Assembly (NCBI RefSeq): GCF_000758665.1 | Contig: NZ_CP009285.1 | Span: 3,100,001-3,164,000 of the forward strand | Direction of reading: 5' to 3' | Origin: Paenibacillus borealis | Lineage (GTDB): Bacteria > Bacillota > Bacilli > Paenibacillales > Paenibacillaceae | Length of the DNA: 64,000 nt | Part shown: in pieces, positions 17,193 through 28,680 of the stretch | Layout of the letters: the number at the start of each line of letters is the position of its first letter | How positions within the stretch are numbered: the first letter of the stretch is position 1 | Program-made: the position numbers and the translations under genes | Notes under the pieces: model-generated | The model's database searches: none | Told to the model about the DNA's origin: nothing | What the model saw: only the letters and a program-made list of their open reading frames with translations

Positions 17193-17828
17193 ATGACTAA
17201 GGTATTATTTATTACAGCAAATCCAAATGATGAAAATCATTCGTTTAGTATGGCAGCAGGAAAGGCATTTATCGAAACCTATAAAGATTTAAACTTAACG
17301 GATGAAATTGTGACCTTGGATTTATTTAAGGAAGAAATTCCGAATTTGGATGCAGATGTTTTTAGTGGCTGGGGAAAACTTCGTGCAGGTCAGCAAATGG
17401 ATGCTCTTTCAGCTGAGGAATCAGCGAAAGTCATACGTCTAAACGATATTTTGGATCAATTTATTTCTGCAGATAAAATAATATTCGTAACGCCGTTATG
17501 GAACTTCTCATTCCCATCCGTTGTCAAAGCATACATTGATGCCGTAGCAGTACCTGGGAAGACATTTAGATATACGGAAGATGGTTCTGTAGGTTTACTT
17601 CATGGTAAGAAAGTGCTGCACATTCAAGCCCGCGGTGATTTTTATTCAGAGGGTCCTTTAGCAGAGGAAGAGCAGGGCAATCGCTATTTACAACATTTGA
17701 TGGGCTTCATGGGTATCTCGGAGTTTGAAGGTTTATTTATTGAAGGCCAGGCTAAAATGCCAAATAAAGCAGGGGAAATTAAAACAGCAGGCATCGAGCG
17801 TGCAAAGCAATTAGCGCAAACCTTCTAA
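17193..17828 (+). CDS. azoR: FMN-dependent NADH-azoreductase / flavodoxin-fold NAD(P)H oxidoreductase
   Basis: 211 residues of flavodoxin-like fold. The FMN-phosphate loop is near the N-terminus ([16 protein letters not shown], 8-23), the isoalloxazine-contact segment is [17 protein letters not shown] (about 100-116), and [11 protein letters not shown] (about 150) matches the third FMN contact in AzoR-type enzymes. These enzymes reduce quinones and azo compounds by two-electron transfer and protect against thiol-reactive chemicals. The ATG at 17193 has AGAGGAGAT upstream. The gene is markedly AT-rich compared with nrdJ and gusA. It is followed by a terminator and then a TetR gene, a common regulator-enzyme pairing. 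Confidence 0.9.
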   Translation: MTKVLFITANPNDENHSFSMAAGKAFIETYKDLNLTDEIVTLDLFKEEIPNLDADVFSGWGKLRAGQQMDALSAEESAKVIRLNDILDQFISADKIIFVTPLWNFSFPSVVKAYIDAVAVPGKTFRYTEDGSVGLLHGKKVLHIQARGDFYSEGPLAEEEQGNRYLQHLMGFMGISEFEGLFIEGQAKMPNKAGEIKTAGIERAKQLAQTF

Positions 17829-17855
17829 AACATTTCATATTATTAAAGTGATGTT

Positions 17856-17890
17856 CGTGGTCCATACAAAATGGGCCGCGACTTTTTTTT
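17856..17890 (+). terminator. Intrinsic terminator between azoR and tetR
   Basis: The stem GTGGTCCA/TGGGCCGC includes two G-U pairs, with a 7-nt loop, and is followed by ACTTTTTTTT. A -10-like TATAAT (17904-17909) for tetR follows at once. Confidence 0.85.
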
Positions 17891-17969
17891 GAAAATTTTC
17901 TGTTATAATTGCGTAATCCGACAAGTGTTGAAAAATAAAGATGATTTTACAAGGGGAGGTACAATACAA

Positions 17970-18506
17970 ATGAAAAAACCAGATCCGCGGATTCAACGGA
18001 CAAGAGAAAATATTATGAATGGTTTTATGAGACTGATTAAACAGAAAGAGTTCAGTGATATTACCATTGCTGATATTACACAAGAAGCAAAGATCAACCG
18101 TTCAACGTTTTATTATCATTTTGTTGATAAATACGATTTAATCGATATGATTCAAAAAGAAGTGCTTACAAAAGAAATATTTAATGAAGTAGCATTACAA
18201 GAAGCCATCGATGAACAAACGATCATTAAGTCCCTCCAAGCAATTATGAGCTCTCAAATAAATTTATCTCTACAATGTCAACATGCACTTGAAGAATTTA
18301 AGGCGAAAATGGACTATGAGATTAAACAACGATTGACGGAAACTCTGAAAGCCTTATTAGATAAAGAGCATGGTATGAAGGAAGAGCATTATTTACTTGC
18401 TACCTTTTGGAGCTGGGGCATTTATGGGGTGGCAATGGCATGTGTGGAGGGAAAGGAAACTTTACATACGGCGGTAAACCGTTTGACCCATATCATTTTA
18501 CGCTAG
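17970..18506 (+). CDS. TetR/AcrR family transcriptional regulator
   Basis: 178 residues. The start is ATG at 17970 (MKKPDPRIQRTREN) because GGGGAGG lies 9-10 bp upstream; the frame open from 17871 lacks a site. The N-terminal helix-turn-helix reads ITIADITQEAKINRSTFYYHF (about 30-50), with the STFYYHF recognition helix typical of TetR. The C-terminal ligand domain has no specific signature. It probably represses azoR in response to a quinone or azo-type ligand; operators may be the inverted repeats at 17103-17168. Low GC like azoR, and it lies inside the same repeat-bounded cassette. Confidence 0.87.
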   Translation: MKKPDPRIQRTRENIMNGFMRLIKQKEFSDITIADITQEAKINRSTFYYHFVDKYDLIDMIQKEVLTKEIFNEVALQEAIDEQTIIKSLQAIMSSQINLSLQCQHALEEFKAKMDYEIKQRLTETLKALLDKEHGMKEEHYLLATFWSWGIYGVAMACVEGKETLHTAVNRLTHIILR

Positions 18507-18537
18507 TATATAGAAACCAATCTATATACTTTTTTAT
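18505..18537 (+). terminator. Intrinsic terminator after tetR
   Basis: AGTATATAGA and TCTATATACT form a perfect 10-bp stem with a 6-nt loop and TTTTTT tail; it begins within the tetR stop codon. Confidence 0.9.
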
Positions 18538-18614
18538 GCTTTTTATGACCATTTTTGTTACCTACCAAACTAAAAAAACGAACTCTATACTGGAAACCAT
18601 AAACGAATTAATTA

Positions 18615-18667
18615 CATAAAAGAAACAGAACCAGTCCATATTTACGGATGCGCTTATGAGATATAGT
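18615..18667 (+). promoter_or_regulatory. Shared promoter element, copy 1 (upstream of the GH115-like gene)
   Basis: CATAAAAGAAAC at 18615-18626 lies 47 bp before a -10-like TATAGT (18662-18667). The same arrangement, ungapped, occurs at 22373-22425 and 28548-28600. No good -35 is present, as expected for an activator-dependent promoter. The right-hand 35 bp belong to the 53-bp direct repeat. Confidence 0.7.
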
Positions 18668-18685
18668 AAACTCGATAATCCTCGG
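18633..18685 (+). repeat. 53-bp direct repeat, right copy
   Basis: Exact duplicate of 16914-16966. This copy includes the -10 region of the GH115-like gene's promoter, whereas the left copy lacks the CATAAAAGAAAC activator motif. Confidence 0.95.
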
Positions 18686-18717
18686 TAAGCGGATTGCACC
18701 AAAGATAAGGCAAAGGG

Positions 18718-20751
18718 GTGGGGGAATTGGCGTTACAGGCCAAGGATATAGTAGAAATTCAGATGGATGCCCTGGAACATCAGGGGCTCGGGTTAGCGGT
18801 CAATGATTTAATCAAGGATTTGTGTAAAGTAATGGACATTCAGGGAATTTTCCGCAAATACCTTTCAAATGTGAAAGGGTTTTCTATTGCAGTGGGAACC
18901 TTAAGCAATCCTGCATTCTCGGAATTCTTAACAAATAGAGAATTCGATTTCAGCAATATCGACGGAAAAAAAGAGCATTACCTCATTAAGAGTACCGGGG
19001 AAGAGGGGCGTCAGCTCATTATTGCAGGCAGTGATACCCGTGGGGCGATCTATGGCATCTATGATTTCAGCAGGTCAGCTCTTGGTGTTAATCCCTTATA
19101 TCTATGGACAGGCCATAGGGCTGCAGCTATAGAAAGCCTCGATTTCAGCAGCATCTCTATGACGGACGGCCCCCACACCTTCAGCTACCGTGGCTGGTTC
19201 ATCAATGACGAGGATCTGCTGCTGGGCTGGACCGGCAAATTCGATACCAATTTTCAGAATAATGCATTTACAAAGCATGCGGGTTATGCGGATGCACTGG
19301 AGCCGGTTATGGAGACCGCACTGCGGCTGAAGCAGAATCTGCTCATCCCCTGTTCCTTGCTCGATATCCTCGATCCATCCGATGAAGACCTGGTCCGGCG
19401 GGTGGCGGACCGCGGACTGCTCATTACCCAGCATCACATTGAGCCGCTGGGCGTATTCCCCAAGCGGGTTCTGCGCTATTGGCAGGAACGGGGAGATACA
19501 GAGCCTTTATCCTATACGAAAAATCCTGAAAAGTATGAAGAAGTCTGGCGGCTGTATGCAGGCCGCTGGGCAAGGTATGACAACGTGGTGTGGCAGCTTG
19601 GCCTTCGCGGCATGGGGGATAAGCCTGTATGGGCAGATGATCCTTATGCACCAGAGACAGATAGCGGAAGAGGACAGCTGATCGCCGGTGCCATTGCCAA
19701 GCAGCTTGAAGTGATTACTGAAGCCGTGGGTCACAACAACTTCGCCTCGACGGCTACTTTGTGGATGGAGGGAATGGAGCTTCTGAAGGGGGGCCATTTG
19801 TCATTTCCGCAGGAGACGATGATTATCCATGCGGATTTCGGCCCGACCCAGATGTTAGGTGACAGCTTCTATGAGGTGAAGCGGGAGCCGGGAAGGCAAT
19901 ACGGTTTATATTATCACGTCGCGTTCTGGAGTGACGGACCTCATCAGGTTCAAGGAACTTTACCTCATAAAATTCATTACAATCTGCAGGCAGCTGTTCA
20001 GCACGGGAATACCGGTTATCTTGTCGTTAACGTAACGAATGTCAGAGAGATGCTGCTTGGAACCCAATACACCGCCGCCTTAGGCTGGAACTTTGAACTC
20101 AATCAGCCGGAACAGTTTATGCAGCATTGGGCAGCCGAGCATTACGGGCAGGAAGGTTGCGCGGGGGCGGTGCGTGCTTATCAGGCTTATTTCGCAGCCT
20201 TCCATTCGCTGGACAACACGGGATACGACGGCCGTATGCTCCTGATGGATGGCATGTGCCGAAGATTAATTATCAAATTGACAGCCATTTTGCAAGGTCA
20301 ACCGTTCACCAAGGACGAGATCCAGAACAAAACCCTATTGGCATTTGATCAGGCAACGGATTTTGTAGCGTATTACAGAAAGGCTACGGAAGAGGCTCTT
20401 CCGAAGTGGGACGTTGCTTTGAATGTGGCCTATCAGGCTTTGCAGGGGATTGAAAAGGAACGAAGAGAGTTCTTTACTACCAACCTTCTGGTCCAGCTAT
20501 CGCTTATTCGCGGACTATATCGGGCAGTTCACCAGTTATCTAATGCGGCAGAGTCTGTACTTGCCGGTTTCAAGAAGGAAGAGGGCCACGTGCGCGGCCC
20601 AATTCTGGAAGCTGCAGCAGAACTTCAGCAGGCAGCTATTATCCGTCTGCATGCTGAGAGAGGCAAGTGGAAGGGCTGGTATGATGGTGATGTATTACTG
20701 AACCTTCCAGATCTTATCCGTCAGATAAACGAATGTGCAGGGAATAACTGA
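18718..20751 (+). CDS. GH115-like alpha-glucuronidase
   Basis: 677 residues. The N-terminal domain (about 30-140) carries LIIAGSDTRGAIYGIYDFS, and the barrel begins at YRGWFINDEDLL (~159), followed by LGLRGMGDKPVW (~298) and YYHVAFWSDGPHQVQG (~398). This order matches GH115 enzymes, which remove 4-O-methyl-glucuronic acid from xylan side chains. The protein is shorter than the 800-1000 residues usual for GH115 because the C-terminal sandwich is missing. No signal peptide, so it probably acts on imported oligosaccharides. The start is GTG 18718 (AAGG 7 bp upstream) or TTG 18727 (AAAGGGGTG upstream); I cannot decide. It is the first gene of the locus and has the shared promoter element. Confidence 0.78.
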   Translation: MGELALQAKDIVEIQMDALEHQGLGLAVNDLIKDLCKVMDIQGIFRKYLSNVKGFSIAVGTLSNPAFSEFLTNREFDFSNIDGKKEHYLIKSTGEEGRQLIIAGSDTRGAIYGIYDFSRSALGVNPLYLWTGHRAAAIESLDFSSISMTDGPHTFSYRGWFINDEDLLLGWTGKFDTNFQNNAFTKHAGYADALEPVMETALRLKQNLLIPCSLLDILDPSDEDLVRRVADRGLLITQHHIEPLGVFPKRVLRYWQERGDTEPLSYTKNPEKYEEVWRLYAGRWARYDNVVWQLGLRGMGDKPVWADDPYAPETDSGRGQLIAGAIAKQLEVITEAVGHNNFASTATLWMEGMELLKGGHLSFPQETMIIHADFGPTQMLGDSFYEVKREPGRQYGLYYHVAFWSDGPHQVQGTLPHKIHYNLQAAVQHGNTGYLVVNVTNVREMLLGTQYTAALGWNFELNQPEQFMQHWAAEHYGQEGCAGAVRAYQAYFAAFHSLDNTGYDGRMLLMDGMCRRLIIKLTAILQGQPFTKDEIQNKTLLAFDQATDFVAYYRKATEEALPKWDVALNVAYQALQGIEKERREFFTTNLLVQLSLIRGLYRAVHQLSNAAESVLAGFKKEEGHVRGPILEAAAELQQAAIIRLHAERGKWKGWYDGDVLLNLPDLIRQINECAGNN

Positions 20752-20796
20752 AGCACCCATAACAATAGTTTACCTATAGAAAGGTGGTGTGTTGCC

Positions 20797-22293
20797 ATCT
20801 TAATTTCGTATACGCAACCCACATATACGGTAACAAGCTCCGTTTATAATTTACATGTAGACGGCACCCCTGTTTTGGTAGAAAAGTTTTTGGACTACCA
20901 TTATGCTCACTTTTCCTGCTCGGGAACATCCCTATTGACAGTCAGGGCAAATCAGCCTATTACTAGTTTTGATATAAGCCCCCATAGTTTGGGGATAACC
21001 GGGACTGCAAGCGGGAATCAGCTGACGTTCACTATTAATAGTAATGCTGAGAAGCCAACCTATCTGGTTATTCGGATGAATGACTTGGAGAAGCTGGTCG
21101 TTCTGGCTGACCCTTTGGAGAGCAATGCCCCGCCACCCTCGGGGACAGGTGTTTATAATCTAAAGGATTCACCTTATTATGCAGACAACACTTGGATGAG
21201 CGATGTTACAGAGATTATACAACAAGCAATTGATGATGCCTCTGCCGCCGGCGGGGGAGTGGTCTATGTTCCCGCAGGTGTGTATAAAGTGAAGGATATT
21301 CTGTTTATGAAGAGTAATGTTACCTTGTACCTGCAGGGCGGGGCAGTGATAAAGTCGAATCCGGACAGAAGCCTATATAAATATACGACCAGCAGGGAAG
21401 GGAAAATCTTTATAGATCCGATGATAAGGATTGACCATGCACCTAATGCTAAGATATTGGGGCGTGGTGTACTTGATGCCAGCGGGATCGCGATTATGGA
21501 TAAGAATTCTGCATCGCCAACCTATCTTGGATACAGAAGAAACGTTATAGTGGGTAACTTCTCCAATCATGTAACGATAGAGGGCATCATTATAAAGGAC
21601 TCAACAACCTGGACTATTAACGGTATTCAAGGCGGTGAAGGATTTACAGTAAGATATGTGAAGATTATTAATCATAAAAATCCATACCAGTATAAAATTA
21701 TGAATGACGGTATAGATCTATGCGGAACAAGAAATGCTCTCGCGGAAAATAACTTTGTCATGACTGTAGATGATGCACTCTGTGCAAAATCAACGAAAAA
21801 TCATTTTCCCATGTATAATGTGCGTTTTAGGAACAATATTGTATTTTCATCCTGTGCCGGCCTCAAGGCAGGTTTGCAGTCCTTAAGCCCAATGTATGAT
21901 GTATGGTTTGAGGATAATGATGTCATTCAGGCACGGCGCGGCATTGTAGTGGAAGCAACCTCGGGCAATCAGCAGATGCACGATATCCATTTTGTAAATA
22001 CAAGGGTGGAAAGCTTTGTTTTTACTTCCATGGGCAGAAGTATTCCTGTAGAGATTGAAGCGCGGACAGCACCTGTATCTGATGTATATATAGATGGGGT
22101 TCTTTTCGAGAGATCGGCATATAACCCCATTCATATCTACGGCTCAAGTAACACGAATGCTGTAAAGAATGTTACATTTACGGGTCTAAACATGTGTGGA
22201 GAGGTACTAGCGGATACCGCTGAAGCGTGGATTATTGAGGGCAACTATACAGCGGGTGTATGTGTTACATCCAGGTCTGACAAAGGATTGTAG
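20797..22293 (+). CDS. Parallel beta-helix glycoside hydrolase (GH28/GH49-like), copy 1
   Basis: About 498 residues in two parts: an N-terminal beta-sandwich (about 1-110, with SFDISPHSLGI) and a right-handed beta-helix starting at QQAIDDASAAGGGVVYVP. The helix holds NDGIDLCGT and TVDDALCAKS, which look like the Asp-bearing turns of GH28 polygalacturonases and GH49-type enzymes. Homology to the gene at 22508 begins at about 20809 (YTQPTYTV, then VYNLHVDG), well before the first NTG codon in frame (TTG 20875). The AAAGGTGGTG at 20780-20789 would suit ATC at 20797, so a rare start codon or a sequencing error is likely. No signal peptide is visible, unlike copy 2. Substrate unknown. Confidence 0.72.
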   Translation: MLISYTQPTYTVTSSVYNLHVDGTPVLVEKFLDYHYAHFSCSGTSLLTVRANQPITSFDISPHSLGITGTASGNQLTFTINSNAEKPTYLVIRMNDLEKLVVLADPLESNAPPPSGTGVYNLKDSPYYADNTWMSDVTEIIQQAIDDASAAGGGVVYVPAGVYKVKDILFMKSNVTLYLQGGAVIKSNPDRSLYKYTTSREGKIFIDPMIRIDHAPNAKILGRGVLDASGIAIMDKNSASPTYLGYRRNVIVGNFSNHVTIEGIIIKDSTTWTINGIQGGEGFTVRYVKIINHKNPYQYKIMNDGIDLCGTRNALAENNFVMTVDDALCAKSTKNHFPMYNVRFRNNIVFSSCAGLKAGLQSLSPMYDVWFEDNDVIQARRGIVVEATSGNQQMHDIHFVNTRVESFVFTSMGRSIPVEIEARTAPVSDVYIDGVLFERSAYNPIHIYGSSNTNAVKNVTFTGLNMCGEVLADTAEAWIIEGNYTAGVCVTSRSDKGL

Positions 22294-22309
22294 AGGTAAA
22301 ACTATTTAC

Positions 22310-22339
22310 AGAGCCCGGCAAGATTGCGGGCTCTTTTTG
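22310..22339 (+). terminator. Intrinsic terminator
   Basis: AGAGCCCG and CGGGCTCT stem followed by TTTTTG. Confidence 0.9.
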
Positions 22340-22372
22340 TGCTGCATACTAATGTGCTCACCGATAATTTTG

Positions 22373-22425
22373 CATAAAAGAAACGAAACGAATACATTTT
22401 TATCGTTGAGGATCTGCCATAAAAT
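22373..22425 (+). promoter_or_regulatory. Shared promoter element, copy 2 (upstream of beta-helix gene 2)
   Basis: CATAAAAGAAACGA at 22373-22386, ACATTTTT at 22394-22401, TCTGCCA, then the -10-like TAAAAT at 22420-22425. It aligns without gaps to 28548-28600, with a shared first 14 bp and shared TCTGCCATA before the -10. Confidence 0.8.
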
Positions 22426-22434
22426 GAAAATGGT

Positions 22435-22448
22435 TGAAAACGCTTACC
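22435..22448 (+). promoter_or_regulatory. cre-like site (CcpA) downstream of the promoter
   Basis: TGAAAACGCTTACC matches 13 of 14 positions of the TGWAANCGNTNWCA consensus. It lies about 10 bp after the -10, where CcpA would block transcription. Confidence 0.65.
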
Positions 22449-22507
22449 GGAATGGAGGCTGTGCTAATTTATTTATTTATTTCTATTACAAGTAAACGGG
22501 AGGCGAA

Positions 22508-24088
22508 ATGATTATGTATTTCAGTAAAGCGAAATGGCGGGCCGGAAATGTGTTTGAGAAAATGATCCTTGTTGCTGCTCTAATGTTCAGTTTAACTATT
22601 AGCTGGGCTCCACCTGCTTCGGCTGCGACAGTCACAACGTATCCTTCTCACTTCGGTACAAGTTCGGCCTACACTTTGAAGGTTGATTCGACTACGGTTA
22701 GGGTTGCCAGGCAGTTTGATTATTCGTTTGCCCAGTTTGCTTATTCTGGTACGGCTACATTCAAAGTAACAGCCTCAGAAAACATCAACGCCTATGACAT
22801 CAGCCCTCACAGTTACGGCATTCAGGCAACGGTAAGCGGCAAGGACTTAACCTTCAGTCTTCCGCAAGCCGGATCGCGGTACTTAGTGATCAAGATCAAT
22901 AACCTGGAGAACCTGGTCATTATGGCTGACCCACCAGAAACAGACAGACCCTCGCCCAATGGCGGGAGTGTAAAGAGCATCAATGATTATTCGGGTGTGG
23001 ATAATTCGGGCGGTAATTTAATGACATCCATAATCCAACAAGCCATCAATGACGCAAATGCCCGTTCCGGCGGCGGTACTGTGTATTTTCCGGCGGGGAC
23101 TTATAAGTTCTCTCAACTTGAGATGAAAAGCAACGTTACGCTCTACTTAGCTGCCGGTGCCATACTTCGCGGGTCATCAGATGTTAACGATTATGATTTC
23201 TCCGGAAATGTTTTTCCCGCAGCCAACATCCGTATCGTAGGGAAATCGAACGTAGCGATCAAAGGCAGAGGGATGATCGACTCCAATGGGACTACACTTA
23301 CAACGGGCGATAGCGGGCCGAACCGTGAGAACATCATCTCTTCATCCAAAAGTGGCGGCGAAACCAAGCCGAATAACCTGACGTTCGAAGGTATCACCCT
23401 GAGAGATGGAACCACCTGGAATTTCAGGATTCAAGACGCTACTAACGTCAACATCAAAAATGTAAAGATTATTAATAACGTAAACTGGATCCATGGCGAT
23501 GGCTTTGATCTGGTCAATACTTCCCACGCAGTTGTGGATCAATGCTTCGGCTATACCGGCGATGATGTATTTGACGCGAAATCCTCCTCGGAAGAACCGA
23601 TGACGGATGTTGTATACAAAAATTCGGTTGCTTTTACCGAATCTGCGGGTACCAAGGTCGGCATGCAAGGACGGGCAGCGGTCAGTGATATCTGGTTTAT
23701 GAATATTGACGTGATCCAGGGTTACCGGGGCGTCAGCGTGGATCACGACCAAGGAAACGGGGTATGGGACGGAATTCATTTCATCGATATCCGCACGGAG
23801 AAAATTCATAATAACGGAACCTCCGGCCAATTCAGGACAGCCCCTATTCTTATCTGGACGGCTAAATATGGCAGTGACGAGGTTGCCCCGGTCAGCAATA
23901 TAGAACTGACCCGCGTCAGTTTTGAGAATATCGGCAGTTATCATTCCTTCATTCAAGGTTATGATAGCTCCAGCAAGGTTTCCAATGTAACCATCACTGA
24001 TTTGATAATGAACGGCAAGAAGATCACCAGCGCTACCCAGGGGTTAATTGATATCGGCCCGAATACGTCCAATATTACTTTTCACTAA
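22508..24088 (+). CDS. Secreted parallel beta-helix glycoside hydrolase (GH28/GH49-like), copy 2
   Basis: 526 residues with a clear signal peptide (MILVAALMFSLTISW, cleavage after PASA near residue 38). The mature protein has the same two domains as its neighbour copy 1: a beta-sandwich with AYDISPHSYGI and a beta-helix entered at QQAINDANARSGGGTVYFP. Candidate catalytic turns are GDGFDLVNT and YTGDDVFDAKSS. GGGAGG lies 4 bp before ATG 22508 and 10 bp before ATG 22514, so either is possible. It is probably extracellular and cuts the polysaccharide backbone, while copy 1 lacks a visible signal. The family assignment is by fold and motif, and the substrate (pectic, dextran-like or other) is open. 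Confidence 0.78.
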   Translation: MIMYFSKAKWRAGNVFEKMILVAALMFSLTISWAPPASAATVTTYPSHFGTSSAYTLKVDSTTVRVARQFDYSFAQFAYSGTATFKVTASENINAYDISPHSYGIQATVSGKDLTFSLPQAGSRYLVIKINNLENLVIMADPPETDRPSPNGGSVKSINDYSGVDNSGGNLMTSIIQQAINDANARSGGGTVYFPAGTYKFSQLEMKSNVTLYLAAGAILRGSSDVNDYDFSGNVFPAANIRIVGKSNVAIKGRGMIDSNGTTLTTGDSGPNRENIISSSKSGGETKPNNLTFEGITLRDGTTWNFRIQDATNVNIKNVKIINNVNWIHGDGFDLVNTSHAVVDQCFGYTGDDVFDAKSSSEEPMTDVVYKNSVAFTESAGTKVGMQGRAAVSDIWFMNIDVIQGYRGVSVDHDQGNGVWDGIHFIDIRTEKIHNNGTSGQFRTAPILIWTAKYGSDEVAPVSNIELTRVSFENIGSYHSFIQGYDSSSKVSNVTITDLIMNGKKITSATQGLIDIGPNTSNITFH

Positions 24089-24148
24089 TATCACTATTAA
24101 TAAGATTAACATGATTACAGAACTATTAGATAAACAGGAGTGGAATGC

Positions 24149-25219
24149 ATGAGTTCAGACAAACATACTGTAGCCATTATTGGTTATGGCGGCATGGGGA
24201 AATTTCATGGTCAATTGATCAGGGAGAACGGGCAGCTTGAGGTAGCGGGTTCGTTCGACCTGCTGGAAGCACGGCAGGAAGCATCCGTGCAGGCTGGTTT
24301 CAGGGCTTATAAGAGCTTTGAGGAAGTGCTGGCTGATTCTTCTGTTGAAGTTGTAGTAATTGCCACGCCTAATGAGGTCCACAAAGAAATCGCCATCCGC
24401 GCGTTTGAAGCCGGCAAGCATGTCGTTTGTGAGAAGCCGGCAGCGATGTCTTCGGAAGAACTTAAAGCGATGATTGCTGCAGCTGATAAAGCCGGCCGTG
24501 TGCTGATGGTGCATCAGAACAGGCGCTGGGATGAGGATTTCCGTGTAATCAGGCAAATGTATGAGAGGGAAACCATTGGAGCTTTATTCCAGATTGAATC
24601 CCGCGTACACGGGGCGAACGGTATTCCGGGCGACTGGCGGCATGTCAAGGAACATGGCGGCGGCATGCTGCTGGACTGGGGAGTGCATTTGCTCGACCAG
24701 CTGCTGTTCATGATTGACAGTAAAGTGGTCAGCGTCTTCAGCACTATGAGTTATATCCTTGGCAACGAAGTCGACGATGGGTTTGAAGCGGTTCTGCAAT
24801 TTGAGAATGGTATCAAAGCCATTGTTGAGGTTGGGACGACCAACTTTATCCCTCTCCCGAGATGGTATGTGAAGGGGACAGAAGGTTCCGCTGTAATTGA
24901 AGACTGGTTCCTGAACGGAAGGATCGTTACGAGGAACAGGGAAAGTGAGCAAAGGGAGCCGGCTCCGGTCCGCGCCGGCGTAGGGCTCACCAAGACGATG
25001 GCTCCGCCCAGAAAAGGAGCGGCAATTACTGAAGCGCTGCCTCCAGCCGCTGAACTACCAGACGGATTCTACAGTAATTTTGTAGCCGTAATTGAAGACA
25101 CAGCTGAACCCATCGTAAAGAATGCTGAAGTGCTGCGTGTGCAGATTCTGATTGAAGCAATCTTTGCAGCGGCTGCCTGCAATGAAGTCATTAAAGGCTT
25201 TGATACTTATGGAGCCTAA
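24149..25219 (+). CDS. Gfo/Idh/MocA family oxidoreductase
   Basis: NAD(P)-dependent sugar/cyclitol dehydrogenase fold, 356 residues. The N-terminal Rossmann motif is IIGYGGMGKFH (about 8-18) and the family signature CEKPAAMS lies at about 96. Further on, GGGMLLDWGVHLLDQ (~172) holds the conserved Asp/His of the active site. The start is ATG 24149 with AGGAG 8 bp upstream; an in-frame GTG at 24140 is too close to it. It follows the secreted beta-helix gene by 60 bp and ends at a terminator, so these two genes form one unit. Substrate unknown; a uronic acid or its product fits the locus. Confidence 0.88.
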   Translation: MSSDKHTVAIIGYGGMGKFHGQLIRENGQLEVAGSFDLLEARQEASVQAGFRAYKSFEEVLADSSVEVVVIATPNEVHKEIAIRAFEAGKHVVCEKPAAMSSEELKAMIAAADKAGRVLMVHQNRRWDEDFRVIRQMYERETIGALFQIESRVHGANGIPGDWRHVKEHGGGMLLDWGVHLLDQLLFMIDSKVVSVFSTMSYILGNEVDDGFEAVLQFENGIKAIVEVGTTNFIPLPRWYVKGTEGSAVIEDWFLNGRIVTRNRESEQREPAPVRAGVGLTKTMAPPRKGAAITEALPPAAELPDGFYSNFVAVIEDTAEPIVKNAEVLRVQILIEAIFAAAACNEVIKGFDTYGA

Positions 25220-25270
25220 GAACTAACGAATAGTGCGGATGGGTTGCAACGAATCCTTTATGTGAAGTCA

Positions 25271-25303
25271 AAAGGCCGGATCGCTCATGGCGGTCCGGCT
25301 TTC
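25271..25303 (+). terminator. Intrinsic terminator
   Basis: AAAGGCCGGATCG and CGGTCCGGCTTT stem with a 6-nt loop; a short T run follows. Confidence 0.8.
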
Positions 25304-25311
25304 CTATATAA

Positions 25312-28476
<3,165 letters not shown>

Positions 28477-28488
28477 TAACAGTAATTA

Positions 28489-28535
28489 AAGAGCCCCGCA
28501 GCACGGTGTTGACACCGGTTGCGGGGCTCTTATTT
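28489..28535 (+). terminator. Intrinsic terminator after lacZ
   Basis: AAGAGCCCCGCA and TGCGGGGCTCTT form a 12-bp outer stem, with a further ACGGTGT/ACACCG stem inside; TATTT follows. Confidence 0.92.
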
Positions 28536-28547
28536 ATGAACAATTTC

Positions 28548-28600
28548 CATAAAAGAAACGATAATATTACATTTTTCTTCATGTGTTTCTGCCATACAAT
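28548..28600 (+). promoter_or_regulatory. Shared promoter element, copy 3 (ABC/two-component operon)
   Basis: CATAAAAGAAACGA at 28548-28561, ACATTTTT at 28569-28576, TCTGCCA, -10-like TACAAT at 28595-28600. It is the same spacing as copies 1 and 2. No -35 hexamer is evident. Confidence 0.82.
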
Positions 28601-28633
28601 AAAAACATCATAAGAGATTGGAGTGCATATTCA

Positions 28634-28647
28634 ATAAAACGTTTTCA
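28634..28647 (+). promoter_or_regulatory. cre-like site in the ABC operon leader
   Basis: ATAAAACGTTTTCA matches 12 of 14 consensus positions and is itself nearly palindromic; it lies between the promoter and the first permease gene. Confidence 0.5.
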
Positions 28648-28680
28648 TCATTGAATTTATCGCTGCAGGAGGGAAAGTAA

